From Berberis thunbergii (lineage: Eukaryota; Streptophyta; Magnoliopsida; Ranunculales; Berberidaceae): DNA of 64,000 nucleotides. Below, piece by piece: positions 46,905-58,639 of this stretch (positions are counted from its first letter, which is position 1; every line of letters starts with the position of its first letter). Under the pieces are notes generated by a model. The model was not told the origin of the DNA. It saw only the letters and a program-made list of their open reading frames with translations, and made no database searches. The stretch is from positions 1-64,000 of the forward strand of contig QNQO01009134.1 of NCBI GenBank assembly GCA_003290165.1. Direction: 5' to 3'. The translations under genes were made by a program, and so were the position numbers.

Positions 46905-47076
46905 TACCATAGCATTTCTGAAACGCTATAAAAAGCCAACTTACTATATCGTTTTAAAAACGCTATAATAGACCCAGGGTCTATTATAGCTCCGACAAAC
47001 ACAGCGTTTTCTAAAACACTATGGTATCCTACCATAGCGTTTCAAAAACGCTATGAATGGCCTTTTTCTTATAGTG
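46905..47076. repeat. E4 right subterminal repeats and terminus
   Basis: Inverted pairs such as ATAGCGTTTCAAAAACGCTAT and a 20-bp palindrome around TAATAGACCCAGGGTCTATTA (46970-46990) precede the end TTTTTCTTATAGTG. Clearly CACTA-type. Confidence 0.8.
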
Positions 47077-47079
47077 AAT

Positions 47080-49160
47080 GTTCTAACTCTTCAAATGGTT
47101 CTTTCTACCTGATTGGCAGAGTACTTGATGCATTGGTGCAAAGTTGAAACTAGCGCTTCCATCTGATGGAGCTAAGGCCTTCCCAGGATGATGTTGTAGA
47201 TGGATAAAGCATCAACCACCATGACTTCTTGGAACAACACTTTATGTAGTTGTGGCTCTTCCGCCACAACCGTTAGTCTGATTTTCTCGACAGGGAAGCA
47301 CTTCTCTCCGCTAAACCCAATCATAGGGTGACGAGCAGGCGTTAAGTTTTCCTCCTTGAGTTGCATGCTGTGGAAAGCATTGAGGAACAAAACGTTCAGA
47401 GAGATCCCTGTGTCTACCAAGGACCTCTTCATTTCCCATTTCTTAATGAGGACCGAGATGACCAAGGCGTCATTGTGAGAAGAGTGGACGGCTTGGAGGT
47501 CCTTATTCGTGAATGTCAACAATGGGATTAGGTTTTGACCACGTGCGTACTGCACTTGTCCGTCCTCATTGGTTTGTTGAGTCTGCATCTCGCGGAGCAT
47601 CCTTTTTGGGACCTGTTGGATTGCTCACCTTCCGAGCTTACCCCATGAAGAACATATATAATGTCAGGGGATTTTTCCTTTATCTCCTTGACAACCACTT
47701 CTTTTTCCTTTGCCCGGTCTTGTATTTTTTTCGGGTTCAGGACTTCATTAAGTTTTCCCTTCTTGATCCAGTACTCAATCTCATTTATGAGACTCTTGCA
47801 GTCCTCAGTGTCATGGCTGTTATCCTTATGGAAGGAACAATATTTTCCATTATCTTGCCAGGAAGGATCTCCCTGCTGTTTGGCGGGCCACTTCATTTTC
47901 CCCTGATTCTTAATGGTGTTGAGGACGTCAAATAGGCTGGAATTGAGAGGATTAATGGATTTGGACCTGACGAAGTTGAAGGTTTAACTTACATTGTATG
48001 GCCAGAGTCTGGCTTGCTGTCATTCCGCTGCCTTTTACTTCTATCGTCGTCCTCCTATTTTTTTTCCCCTATTTTTTTTATCTCAGGGACCAGGGGGATA
48101 TTTCTTGTTAGTTTCTCCCTTCTTTTTGGCAGCCAACATCTTCTCAAGAGTGATGTATTTCTAAGCGCTCTTCAACTCGTTTTTCATATTAGTAAGAGAC
48201 TCTAGGGTGAGGAAGTTGTAGAATTGATCTCTCCTCAGACCCGAGGTGTCATCATTATAGCTGTTGATCAGAGTCAACTCATCGTTGATGCGGGTGACGT
48301 ATTCCCTCAGTGTTTTGCTTAGTTTTTGTTTGAGGATGAGCAGGTAATGTGGGCCCTTCCTGATTCGTTGGATGTCAACGAAGCGGGCGATGAACACTTT
48401 GGCCAGCATCTGAAACCATTCAATAGATTTCAGAGGGAGATTGTGAAACCTGGTCAGTGCTGATTTCTTTAGGCTGGTGGGGAATGTCCGACACATTACC
48501 ACTTCAGGTCCTTCTTTTAGTGCCATCACATGGTGGTAATACCGTAAGTGGTCGGACGGGTCCGTTTTCCTGTCATAAAACTCCACCTTTAACGGGTTGA
48601 ACTTCTTCGGCAAATTCTTGTTCATAATATGATCCGTGAACGAGGGGACATTGAGGTTTTACAATACGTCTAGATTGGTGGCCCTAAGCTGGAGGTGGGA
48701 TTGCAAAATGGGTTTGTCAACATTAGACGTTGGGTTTCCATAGGTCACTCCTCCACCATTGCTTCACTAAGCTCTAACAAGGACATAATGACTCTCCTGA
48801 ACGCGCTCTCTGTTGTCATCTGGGGACAAAGCTTTTTCTGCCTGCCTGTCTCCATCCGCAGGTGGTGGGTTCCGCTGAGTGAACATCTCCACTTCTTGCG
48901 TGATTTGCTGCACTTGGGCTGTCAGTCGATCCATCCTAGAGTTAGTCATGGTTGCTGTCGGTGCGGGGGCCTAGGGTTGTTCTCCCTACGGTGTCGGTAC
49001 CATCGGAACTGGTGGTACTGCGTTGGTTCAAGTGTGTGAGGGCTCGACAATTTCAACATTGTTACGATATCTTGTGCTTACCATCTTTCTGGACTGTTAT
49101 GAAGGGGTGTTATTACTGTTTTCTTAGGAACTTTGTCGTTCCCCACGAATAACGCCAAAC
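47080..49160 (-). mobile_element. Ty3/gypsy retrotransposon remnant (gag and protease)
   Basis: Read leftward. Gag N-terminal part (48949-48767), retrotransposon gag domain (48625-48161; RTFPTSLKKSALTRFHNLP), a Cys/His segment (47896 on; YCSFHKDNSHDTEDC) and a retropepsin-like protease (47600-47172; VDTGISLNVLF, IILGRP). The coding likeness continues to about 47115 (LHQME, STLHQCIK), then stops just before E4. Reverse transcriptase and integrase are absent. Frames are broken in several places. At the gag side a primer-binding-like TTTGGCG...GTGGGGA lies at 49140-49160. Confidence 0.85.
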
Positions 49161-49851
49161 TGATGGTGTCAATTCATATTCTCATTGACCTTGACCTGTA
49201 TAAGGAACACGCGTGAGCCAAAGACCATTGTTGTAGTAGCCGATGACACTCCGATGCTTAAAATGGACAAGGCTTAATAAATGTGTAATGTTGTAAATTG
49301 GGTTCTGCAGCATACATTTATTCTTCAACCTTGTGCCATATTTATCATGCGAGAGTCCTTGTTTGGTTATGCTTTTGTTGGCGTAGTTTATGGAAAAATA
49401 TCTTGTTAGAGATCATTTCATTGTTGGGAGTCGTCCATGTAGGAGAGTTTCCATACACGACTTGTACTTCGATATCTATTGGGGGATTCTTCCCTTGTGG
49501 AGTGTTGTCCATGCAAGGGAGTTTCAATGCATGACTTATACTCTGGTATTTGCTTCCTAGTAGGAGTCAATGTATTGTTGGCCTATCTGACCTCGGTCAA
49601 GCTCCTAGATATTTGCCTTATTAGGACTTACGGGTACTGGGCTTGACCATATGACTTGTGGGCTTAATAGGGCACCATTGATTGGGTCCAACCTCCTGGA
49701 ACCTGCCTCAGTGGGCTTTGTGTTATTTGGGCTTGCCGGATTTGGCACTCATCCAGACCCGCTTTACTCTATTGACAAGATCATCATGACACGTATACGA
49801 TGCAGACTACTGGAGGGTTCGGTGTATCATCAACTACCATTTACATGACAT
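49161..49851 (-). repeat. possible 5' LTR of the gypsy remnant
   Basis: On the minus strand this would begin TGTCATG and end CACCATCA directly before the primer-binding-like site, giving TG...CA ends and 691 bp. No second LTR is present for comparison, so the outer boundary is a guess from the TG dinucleotide. Confidence 0.35.
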
Positions 49852-51682
49852 TTTTGCAGCCCAAGTAACTTACTTTGTCTGTGCATTATATTCTAGCTAT
49901 TAAGTACAGACATGAACTTGATTTTTCCAGTTTGTAGCCAGAATCAAAATTTGATGTTTTGTTATATTTTTAAAGCATTTGATTCCAGGACAAAGGACGT
50001 AATCTTAGCGCGGAACCATGAATTTTGTTGATCTATTGCTGCCTTGCACATGTATATTCATTTTATAAATTTGATATTATAGCCCAGGTAGAAGTGCAAA
50101 AAAAAATCATTTTGTAAGCATTGCATTATATCATTTTCATTCATAATTGACTACCACTTTTCGAGATTAAGCAATTCCACAACGTAAGTGGGCGTCACCA
50201 AGTAAGGTCCTTTCTGCTATTAAAACAACTGAAATCCGAGTCTCCGATACTTTCAAAAATAGAATGCAAGCAGTTATTGTCTTCAGTCATAAACATGGTG
50301 CATTGGTAATAGACACAATGCAAAATTACTGCTCTTATTATTGTTTACGTACGTTATAATATCTACTACTACATGAGCGTAGTAATAAAATTGCCTTGTA
50401 AAATCTGATCCTACCCATGGCATCTATGTAGACCATCCTTTCAATAGTTTCACATGCCCAAAGGGTATTGTTTATCGCCAATATAAAAATAGGGCAAATG
50501 ACGCATTAGATCTTTTAAAAACCTCCTTCAATGGGATGCAACCATGGAAACAAAACAATTTTCAGATGCTCGTTTATCAGTTGTCTGAATGCAAAATGTT
50601 GCCGAGATCAAATCTGTGGTCTCTGTGCTGACTAAGCTCTCACTTTCTAAACTATCACCCGACCCGATAGCTTCGTCTGCTTATGCGAGTGTGTTTTTGT
50701 TATATCTAAAGTAAAGTTTGATAAATTATTTATTTTTGTCAATAAATTTTGATGGGCATATGTCAAGCATTTGTTCCAACCCATGCAATTGCGCCCTTTA
50801 ATTTGTTGTTTTGTGTGTTTCGTTACCATGAAATTATGACTGGCAATTTATATCATTGTCTTATTCTCTGACAAACTTTCACAAACTTCTGAAATTCATA
50901 GGGTCCTAAATATCCTCCCATGGATTAGCAAGGATGAGGTGTTGGAGGTCAAAACAGGAAGTCGGGAATGTCGATTTCATCTACATGTTACAAGGGTTAA
51001 CGTTGCTTTGTTTAATATCTCAAGGATTTAGCATCAGAATGAATTGCACAGTTGATATTGGTTAGTCACATACTCGCATTTTTGCATTGTCATGCTTTCT
51101 CTATTTCAGGCGCTTCTATTTTTTATTTATTTATTTTTTGTTTTAGGATAGCAAGATATCACCTTGGAGGATGTCAACAATTTGACTTACAAAATAATGC
51201 AGACAAGATCGCTCGATACTGGATAATTTCTCCCAAGTTAATATGTAATATAGCAAAGTTGAATGTCAACATTCCAATGCTTTCTTGCACACATGGTCAG
51301 ATACAATATCGACTTATATACTTGGAACTAGACTATTCTCGATTACATTGTTTACTAAGAGAAAACATTGGGTTTTATATTGTTCAAATAACGGATACAA
51401 CATGAAGCATCTAGTTCCGATATATATAGTAGTAATGAGTGTTTTTACTTTGATTGTAGTGAGCTTCATCAAGCAAACTTTTGCAACTAGACTGAGTTTG
51501 GGAAAGTTTGGATTACAACGCCCATTCTTGTTGAACGGTTGGAAATGAGAAGCAACGAAAAAAAGTGAAATTATTTTTACTGTTGGAAATTAGGATGCCA
51601 CCTTGTTGCATATCCAAATTTTTTACTAGAGTACTAGGATTACAAAAAGAAATCGTAAGTAGAGATCAAACTTTTGTTTATG
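49852..51682. other. unassigned AT-rich region
   Basis: No gene recognised. An open stretch at about 51140-51400 on the plus strand (HLGGCQQFDLQNNADKIARY) follows an intron-like TTTTAG. It resembles no family I know and may be chance or another captured piece. Confidence 0.35.
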
Positions 51683-52110
51683 CACTACAAAAAAAATGCT
51701 TAATAGCTACAAATATTAGCAACGGTAGTCTGATTCCGTCTCTAATTAAAAGATTTGTGACGGCAAAATGCCGTCACTAATGTTTTTTATAGCTGACCGA
51801 GACCATAATCATAAAAACTGTGTTTGTGACGGGAAAAACATGGCTAAATTCGAAACAAATCGTAGCTAATTATTAAAGCATTTGCAACGGTATATTAGTT
51901 GTCTTTAAGTTTTACAAAAACAAATTGGTAGCTACGGTAAAAGCCGTCCCTAATGGAGTTTTTTTGAAAACAAAATATATATATATATATATACACAAAA
52001 AACATTTAGCCACGGTATATTAGTTGTCCCTAAGTTTTACAAATAAAAATTGGTAGCTACGGTATCCCTAATGGAATTTTTTGTTCACTGGTCTGATCAG
52101 TGATCCTTTT
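51683..52110 (+). mobile_element. CACTA-like left end, truncated
   Basis: CACTACAAAAAAAA at 51683 is followed by repeats of the type TAGCTACGGT / CCGTCCCTAAT and TTTGTGACGGCAAAATGCCGTCAC. The block with TTAGTTGTC(C/T)(C/T)TAAGTTTTACAAA appears twice (51897, 52020), and an (AT)9 run lies at 51975-51993. No matching right end was found before the pararetrovirus begins. Confidence 0.5.
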
Positions 52111-52184
52111 GTATTCAATTTCTTGTTTTAAAAAGTTTAACTGTTGTTGTTTACAGGTTAAACGATCTAAAAATGACTTCTTTG

Positions 52185-52562
52185 TTACTTGATTAATTCA
52201 TAAATTTCTGGTTTAAACAAAAATGGGAATTCAAGTTTCGTTCCTAAATAGGTCGTCTGAATTCTTTGTTTAGACACAGAAAATGGGGAAATTGCATTGA
52301 TAAAGGGTGTTCCCAATATCATTGTTTGTTCCATATTTCTGACAAGGAGGAAATGTTGCTTAATGCAAATTTTATCCTTACAGATATGGGCATTTGACAA
52401 TTTAAAAAATATTTCCAAATGAGAGTTGTCAGTAGTGTACAACTTCTGGGTTGTTTTCTGAAAATATTGTGAAGGAAAAATTCCTTCTTTGATGCAATTC
52501 ATGTCAGCGCCTGAATCAATCAGAGTAATGACTGAAATCAAGGTTTGACCTTTGATAAACAA
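52185..52562 (-). pseudogene. pararetroviral aspartic protease remnant
   Basis: Contains the retropepsin-like active-site motif DSGAD near its start and a downstream ILG motif, in the order of caulimovirid proteases. It lies in the same frame as the capsid segment, separated by one in-frame stop (52680-52682). The RT domain expected next is absent. Confidence 0.75.
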
Positions 52563-52679
52563 ATCAATAGCTACAAACCATTTCTGGATAGTAACTGTGT
52601 TTGGGATGATTTGTTTTTGATTGAGATTGTTTAAAATTTCAGCTTCTTGTTGATGTGAAGAAGAAGGATCTGCTTCTTC

Positions 52680-53951
52680 TTATTTTTCAAACACTGGATT
52701 ATATTGTTGATCTTGTACTGTTTGAATTTGGAGATTAACCAAATGTTGATTTTGTTTTAAGAGATTGATCTCTTTCTTTATGTTATTTACTTCATATTGT
52801 AAGTCAGATAAACTTACAGGGGAAGAAGATAATTTTGATTGATGAAATCGATTGATGATTTCCTTGTGATCATAAAAGGGTGTGACCACATCAAGACTGG
52901 GTTTTGGCTGTGATATTGAATTTTTAATGTGCTGAAGATATTCAGTCTTCAGATTTGGGTCATCAATCTTATCCACAAAGTCGAGCAAGATTTGGGATTT
53001 CTTCGAGCTGGATAACATGTTGACTTTTGGTTTATTTTGACAATGGCAGGCTCCAACTGCATAATTGTTAGATTGATCAGAAGAAATAGAAGAGTCTGAT
53101 GAATAATTGAGATTTCCAATCTGAAACTCATCATCAGATGAATCACTTCCTTCTTCATTTAAAATATTGAGAAACATCTGTCTCATTGGGCTTGAAATAT
53201 CAAGGGCTTGGACCTTTTGGGCCGTTCTGCAGTTCTTGGCATAATGGCTTGGGGCTCCACATTTAAAGCAAATGGGCTTTGAAGTGGATCCCTTTTTAAA
53301 AGGCTTGGGCTTATGAGTTCCATGCCTTTTGGGCTTGCTATAGTATTTTTCTATTTGCTTAGTAGGCTTTGGGCCATAAGGCCTTTTGGATTTATATTGT
53401 CTAGCTGGATTGGACCTATATTTTTGTTTTGAAGTAAGATGGCCAGGAGCTCGAAATTCATCAAACCCATATTGCTGGCAAAAATCACCTAATTCTTTAG
53501 GCCCATAAATGTGTTGTTTCTTAAGTTGTTTCTTCAACTTAAGATCATTGCAAATTTGTAAGGCACAACCATTGGTGAATGATATAAGATCACCAAATGT
53601 TAATTGGTCATATTGGATATCTCCACTGAATTTTTCTTGGAGTTTTCCTCTGACGGTTTCTGCAAATATTTCAGGAAGACCTGAAATAAATTTGCGCTTC
53701 CAGAATGGATTAGCTGCATCAGACTGAAGCATTACTCTCTTCATAAATAGGTCGTTGTACCACCTAAAATGACTGAGAGTAGGACACTTGTGAGTCATTA
53801 GAAAATCTTTTGCTTTATCTTGGTATTCATTAGGATTTCCTAAGAAATGCCTAAGGATTGTTTGGATCAAGGTAGGCACACAATCAGGAATAAATTGTCC
53901 TTGATATGTTTTTATTGGAAGTCCATCGGGACCAATTTTCTTAGCATACAT
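52680..53951 (-). pseudogene. pararetroviral capsid protein region with CCHC zinc knuckle
   Basis: A 423-codon frame with the conserved capsid core of Caulimoviridae, a Lys/Arg/Pro-rich stretch and a CX2CX4HX4C zinc knuckle at 53229-53270, then an acidic Ser/Asp-rich tail. The upstream part (54376-53999) is in another frame, so a frameshift lies near 53975. Confidence 0.85.
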
Positions 53952-53998
53952 TATTTCTGTCTTCTTAGCAGTGGATAAATAATTATCCTACCACCCTT

Positions 53999-55519
53999 TC
54001 AGTAAGTCAAAAATCCTGTAATAATTGCATTAGCAATATCAAGATCATTTTTATTTTCTGAGCGATTGGTTGAGGCCATCATGACCATTTCTTGAGTAAC
54101 TTCAAGAATGGCATCCTCAGAAATACCATCGATGTTCCAAATATATAGTTCTTTGGGTGAGAAAGAACCAAATGTTTGAAGAGATCTCTCTTCGTATTGC
54201 ATATCTGGAAATGAAGGTCTGGGATAAAAATTTCTTGATACAGGCATTGAATTTCTCCATTTGGGAATTTTGGATGTTGTCTTAGCATGTCTAATTGGGT
54301 TGGCCTGATACGGGATATAATTTAGTCTATCCAGTTCAGACATTGGGTCAAAGTCAGCACTAATATCAGAATCCATATCAGTTAGATTAGGATTTGATAA
54401 AGTATTGATCCTTAACCTTCAATCTAATTTTAATGCATCTAATTTTGCATCAATGTCTTTTAACAAAGAACTTGTACTGGAAGTAGAGAAGGTGTGAGGG
54501 GCAAGAGGTTCAGGAAGTTGAAAGAAAACATTCTTTTTCTTTTGTTCCTGCTCTTTGCTAACCTTGTCTTCCAATTGTTTCTTTTTTATTTCATTTGTTA
54601 CAAGCTGGTCTTGAATGAGCTTATCTCCTATTTCTGATAATAATAAATTTGTATAATTGGTTTGTTGGATCAGTTTACTAACACCTTGGCTTTCACCCAT
54701 ACTGGGTTGAAATGGAGAAGCCACATAGGATTGATCTGAAACTGTAAATTCCAAATTTGTTAAGGGCGGTAAGACTGCCCTGCAGGTTTTTTCTTCTGGA
54801 GTTCTCCAGACTTTGGGAGTGACATTTATAACATGAACCTGAGGAACATGTACATTGAAATACCAATCTAAGAATGGTAAATTTGTTTTTAATATTTCGC
54901 AACATTCATAAAATTTCTTACTAAGTTCTAATCTTTCTGTTTTAGATGTTTGAGATTGAAACTTAATTCTTCTGTCTTTGTTTTCTGGAGACATGAAGTC
55001 TCGTTTGATATGTTCTTTGTCTATCACAAAGGGTGTAGACAAGCATTGAACTCTTGGCAGAAATTCCATTTCTGACTGAGTTGGGGATTGATTATCCTCT
55101 GGAGGTTCAGATGTAACCTGTTATGGAGGATTGTAAATTGGTTGGGGAATTTGAGGAAAATTAGGGTTTGTCCTAATATTCCTGAGATTGAGATGAGGAA
55201 TTTCTGGAGTTGAAACTCTAGATTGTAATTGAGTAGGAGCAGTTCTGAATGATGGTGATTCAGATGATCTGCGTCCTGATTGGAATCTTGAAGGATCAAG
55301 ATTAGTGATTCTGAGGTCACTGAATCTTAACTCAACTGTCCCATCTGGGCGAGACAGGATTCTATCAATTTGGACTTGGAGGAAGGCTTCTGGGGATAGA
55401 AGCTCCTTCGATGATCCATGATTCAGAGAGTGTGACCTGATCCCATTGTATCGCTCTGGGTACGATAACATTGGTCTTCTGGTCATTGATTTCAAAAAGG
55501 ATTGTGTGTCCTTTTTCAT
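53999..55519 (-). pseudogene. pararetroviral central region (coiled coil and capsid N-terminal part), broken
   Basis: Overlapping partial frames 55519-55121, 55320-55024, 55069-54419 and 54376-53999. The piece 54700-54420 is rich in Lys, Glu and Gln with heptad-like spacing, probably a coiled coil. The frame changes near 55100 and near 55365 and a stop near 54417 interrupt it. Confidence 0.65.
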
Positions 55520-56141
55520 CTGTATGAAGAGCTCGAGGGCTGAGCTGTGTCTTCATAACTCTATAAGTGATTTTATAGATAAGTGCTAAGGGTTCTGATC
55601 CTTTAGCCATATCAAAACCACTTGTTTGGATGTTAAGAGTCAGAGTCTCTAAGATATTTGGATCACAAAGAGACACTGAGTAATTGGGGTAGCAGTTGAA
55701 GTAAACTGGACCCATTGAAAGTGAAGACTCTGCAATTCCAAGCAAAGAATCACTGAACTTGTTGTGCCTACAGTCGCGAAGAGCAACCAAAGCACAAGTG
55801 TCTAGTCCTAACCTGGTTAAAGGTTTTACGGCTACTTGAATCAAACCTAAGTGAATATATTTATATTTTTCCTTAATTAAGGAATTGATTGTTTGAATTG
55901 ACAAAAGCTGTTTTGAATCTAAAGACTTGTTGATCGGTACTGTCTGTTCGACAATACTGATTAAGTCTTCAGTTTTTGGAGAAAATATGGATTGAGATAT
56001 TTTATAAATCTCTTTTTGGGGAATTACCGGTATAGACCAGTTTTGCAAGTCTTGTTCTACATCTGAAATTCTTCCTTCCATTTTGTTTGAAGAGCTTGAC
56101 CTAGAACTAGAGGTTCTGGAAAGCCTTGAAAACATAGACAT
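55365..56141 (-). pseudogene. pararetroviral movement protein region
   Basis: A 258-codon frame with the conserved core of the 30K-type cell-to-cell movement protein of Caulimoviridae (a LGLIQVA-like strand, an ALVALRD block, then a GP-x-YF-N-YP block). It opens with a Ser/Arg-rich head about 235 nt after the primer site. Open to about 55365, then shifts frame. Identity rests on the pattern of the core; no function is expected. Confidence 0.82.
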
Positions 56142-56374
56142 CGTTTAAATTGCTTTAGGGTTTGGGAGGAACATTGTATCTGGACCACCTACAACTGGAA
56201 CACCTAAGTGGGACCACCTAACCTAGATCACCCTCAGCGCTCACCATGGCAACTTACTCTGGATCTTTAAACTCTACGGCTGACCAACACTTTACACGGC
56301 TTACCAACATTATCAACGGCTAACCACCGATACCTAGGACTCACTCTCATTCCCGGGGGCAAAAGAAAACGGAT

Positions 56375-56387
56375 GGCTCTGATACCA
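56375..56387 (-). promoter_or_regulatory. pararetrovirus primer-binding site for initiator tRNA-Met
   Basis: TGGTATCAGAGCC on the minus strand, complementary to the 3' end of plant initiator tRNA-Met, marks the conventional origin of a caulimovirid genome. Its position upstream of the movement-protein frame fits. Confidence 0.85.
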
Positions 56388-56394
56388 ATAAATT

Positions 56395-57067
56395 TCTCAG
56401 GACCAAAGGCTCAGTCAATAATATATAATGAAGAAGGTAACTTTGTGGCGGCTGGACAATGTTTTTTCGGAGAAGGAACAAATAATTCGGCGGAAACGAG
56501 GGCTTTGCTTGAAGGCTTGAGATTTTGTGCTGCCCAAGGTGTCCGACCATGTGTCATTCAAACGGATTCAATGGTGGTTAAACAATGGCTTTTCCAACAA
56601 ACAAAAATTCCTTGGTTCCTAAGTAATTGGTGGAGGGAGATACGGGCGATGATAAAGGATACGGGGTGGCATTGCATCCATGTGTTCAGAGAGACAAATT
56701 CTGTAGCTGACGCCTTGGCTACTTTAGCGCAAAAGGAGCATAGTTCTCGTACTTATTTGTGGGGATCGCTTCCTAAAAGAATAAAGTCCCTAATTATTCT
56801 TGACAAGAATAAGACGGCATATCTTAGACTTCCGGCTTTTAAATGAGAATGCTATTCTACAGGTAGTGTTTTTGTGCTATCTTAGGATGCCATCATTTGG
56901 TTTAGTATGGGTATGGTTTTGTCATATCTTGTTTAGAAATATGTTTTGTTTATCGCTTTCTGTTTGGTTTTTAATACGGGTAAAGTCGTAATGTACCCCC
57001 GTATAGAATGTAAGTCAATTTTTTGATTAAAAAAAAATCTCCATAAAAAAAAAAAAAAAAAAAAAAA
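56395..57067 (+). mobile_element. 5'-truncated LINE (RNase H domain and poly(A))
   Basis: Plus-strand frame to 56846 encoding an RNase H domain of plant LINE ORF2 (NNSAETRALLEGLRF, IQTDSMVVKQWL, ETNSVADALATLAQ). It is followed by a 3' untranslated region and an A run ending at 57067. The 5' end is truncated within the last domain, as is usual for LINE copies. It abuts the viral primer site. No clear target-site duplication was found. Confidence 0.85.
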
Positions 57068-57178
57068 TGATGATATAAGATCATCACCAAATGTTAATTG
57101 GTCATATTGAATATCTCCACTGAATTTTTCTTGGAGTTTTCCTCTGACGATTTCTGCAAATATTTCAGGAAGACCTAA
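57068..57178 (-). pseudogene. second pararetrovirus capsid fragment
   Basis: About 110 bp nearly identical to 53578-53686 of the larger virus copy (differences include an ATC insertion and a few substitutions). It lies just right of the LINE poly(A). It comes from a related but separate viral copy or a rearranged part of the same integration. Confidence 0.85.
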
Positions 57179-57995
57179 AATATGATTAGGTACTCTATAG
57201 AATCTTGGAGTCAAAGATTTCTGTTGAACCACCTCGAATTGAACCCATCTCCAACACCATCCAACTGAACCAACACTAGTCATCCATTTTCTTCAATCCA
57301 CAACCTCAAGTATCTCCAACTGAACTACACCACCACCATCCTCAATCGACCTCACCACGACTGTTGAATCACGCTGCCTCCCATCGACCTCATTACCACC
57401 ACTCTCAATTGGCACCACCGTCACCCTGAACAGAAAATGGGTTTAATCATCCAAATTCATCATTCTTCACCTCTCACTCCATCAAATCTCCCCCAAACCT
57501 CTGTGTTGATGGTGATGGGTTGCTTTGAATTGAGACTTAATCAATAATCGTGGTGCTCGGTAAACTAAATCAACAGAGAGTGGTCAGTGGTGCTCGAAGA
57601 ACAGAATTGAATGATATGAAGGAAGATGAGCAGTAGCCGGTGGCACTTGGGGTGTTATATTGATAGAGAAAGGGGAAGGCGAAGGAGGTGGTCGGTGATG
57701 GTTGGTAGTTGAGCTGGAATATGGAATTGAATTTGGGGGGACGGTGTATCAAATAAGACAAGCTCACCAGGGTTTCCACGTTCAGAGACAAATGATTACA
57801 CATCATCTTCTTCGTCTTCGTCTTCATCTTCATCGACATCTGCATCTGTATGGGCAACATTGAATCCAATGAATTCATTGGTCAAATCAGTTCACCCAAC
57901 CTGTGCATTTTAGCTCAATCGCATATTAATTCAAGCAACATTTGCATAAAAATCTTAACGTGGCTGAAGCTTTAGGGGGTTTATTTAATTAAGGA
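57179..57995. other. low-complexity CT/CAC-rich spacer, no gene seen
   Basis: Rich in CAACC and CACCA phrases (57285-57430) and a CTTCGTCTTCATC run near 57803. Open frames here look like by-products of composition. It ends at GGA before the E5 terminus. Confidence 0.5.
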
Positions 57996-58639
57996 CACTA
58001 CAAGAAATTCGCAAAATAGCGACGGTTATTTAGCGACGTTTTTTAAAATCCGCCGCTAAATATTTTTATCTAACGACGGTTGAATAGCAGTCATAGAATA
58101 ATATTATTTAGCGACTGTTATAGTTATTTGCGACTGTTTGTAACTGTCGTCATTAATAAAAATCATTTTTAAGAAAATCGTGAAAAAACCAACCCCTTAT
58201 TTTCTCGATCTCTACTCTATGTCACCCCTCCTCGTCTGCTCGTCCACCACACACCACCACTATTACCACCTCCCGCCTATGTTTTTATGATCTGAAACCT
58301 GATCATAATCCTACCCACCACCACTAACTCCAAAACAAATTTTAGCTCTTTAAGCTTCAACTTCTTCTACGTGCATCCACTCGCTAGTCGCCTCCGCTCG
58401 CTCCAGTTACTGGCGTTTCCTGCATGTGTCTTATTCATCAGGTGAGTTATATACTTCTTCTTCATCAACTCTTTTTCTTCTTCTGTTGTTATGTTCTTCA
58501 TCTTCAGGGAAGTGTTTACTCATGAAAATGGGGTATCCACATATATTCTCTTCGATTAGAGAGATCCCAGATCCTCTCGGTTACACTCTTGCTTTCCAAG
58601 ATCAGATTTTATCCATCTCTCTTATTCTTTTTCTGAATC

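Larger units (their letters stand above)
24186..47076 (+). mobile_element. E4: outer CACTA element containing nested E3 and a LINE
   Basis: The left end CACTACACCACAAG (24186) and right end CTTTTTCTTATAGTG (47076) are flanked by AAT on both sides (24183-24185, 47077-47079). Just inside are related ATAGCATTTTT and ATAGCGTTTTTNAAACGCTAT subterminal motifs. The two inverted ends are not identical beyond CACTA, so the pairing rests mostly on the 3-bp duplication and on motif likeness. Removing E3 and the LINE leaves roughly 6.5 kb of non-autonomous element carrying CER3-like, carboxypeptidase-like and PEX4 fragments. Alternative: two unrelated truncated elements that happen to share AAT. Confidence 0.5.
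52185..56387 (-). mobile_element. endogenous pararetrovirus (Caulimoviridae) fragment, lacks RT-RNase H
   Basis: Integrated viral sequence read leftward from a tRNA-Met primer site (56387-56375) through a leader, movement protein, coiled-coil region, capsid with zinc knuckle and aspartic protease. It ends about 70 bp after the protease, so reverse transcriptase, RNase H and everything beyond are missing. Stops and frameshifts occur throughout, marking an old, inactive copy. The gene order in a long polyprotein-like arrangement resembles petuvirus- or florendovirus-like endogenous viruses; the exact genus is not determined. Confidence 0.88.

Noticed and set aside
47080..49851. E4 inserted into this gypsy element
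   Set aside because: Gypsy likeness fades about 35 bp before the E4 end and the left flank of E4 (before 24186) shows no gypsy sequence, so the claim is not supported.
56375..56387. Possible tRNA-Met gene fragment
   Set aside because: Only the 13-nt complement of the tRNA 3' end is present, in the place expected for a pararetroviral primer site; no cloverleaf surrounds it.
52185..56387. Ty3/gypsy element instead of a pararetrovirus
   Set aside because: A movement-protein core and the single tRNA-Met primer site without LTRs fit Caulimoviridae and not gypsy elements.
57570..57878. 102-codon minus-strand frame (Met/Lys-rich start)
   Set aside because: Produced by a CTTCGTCTTCATC repeat; no homology pattern seen.
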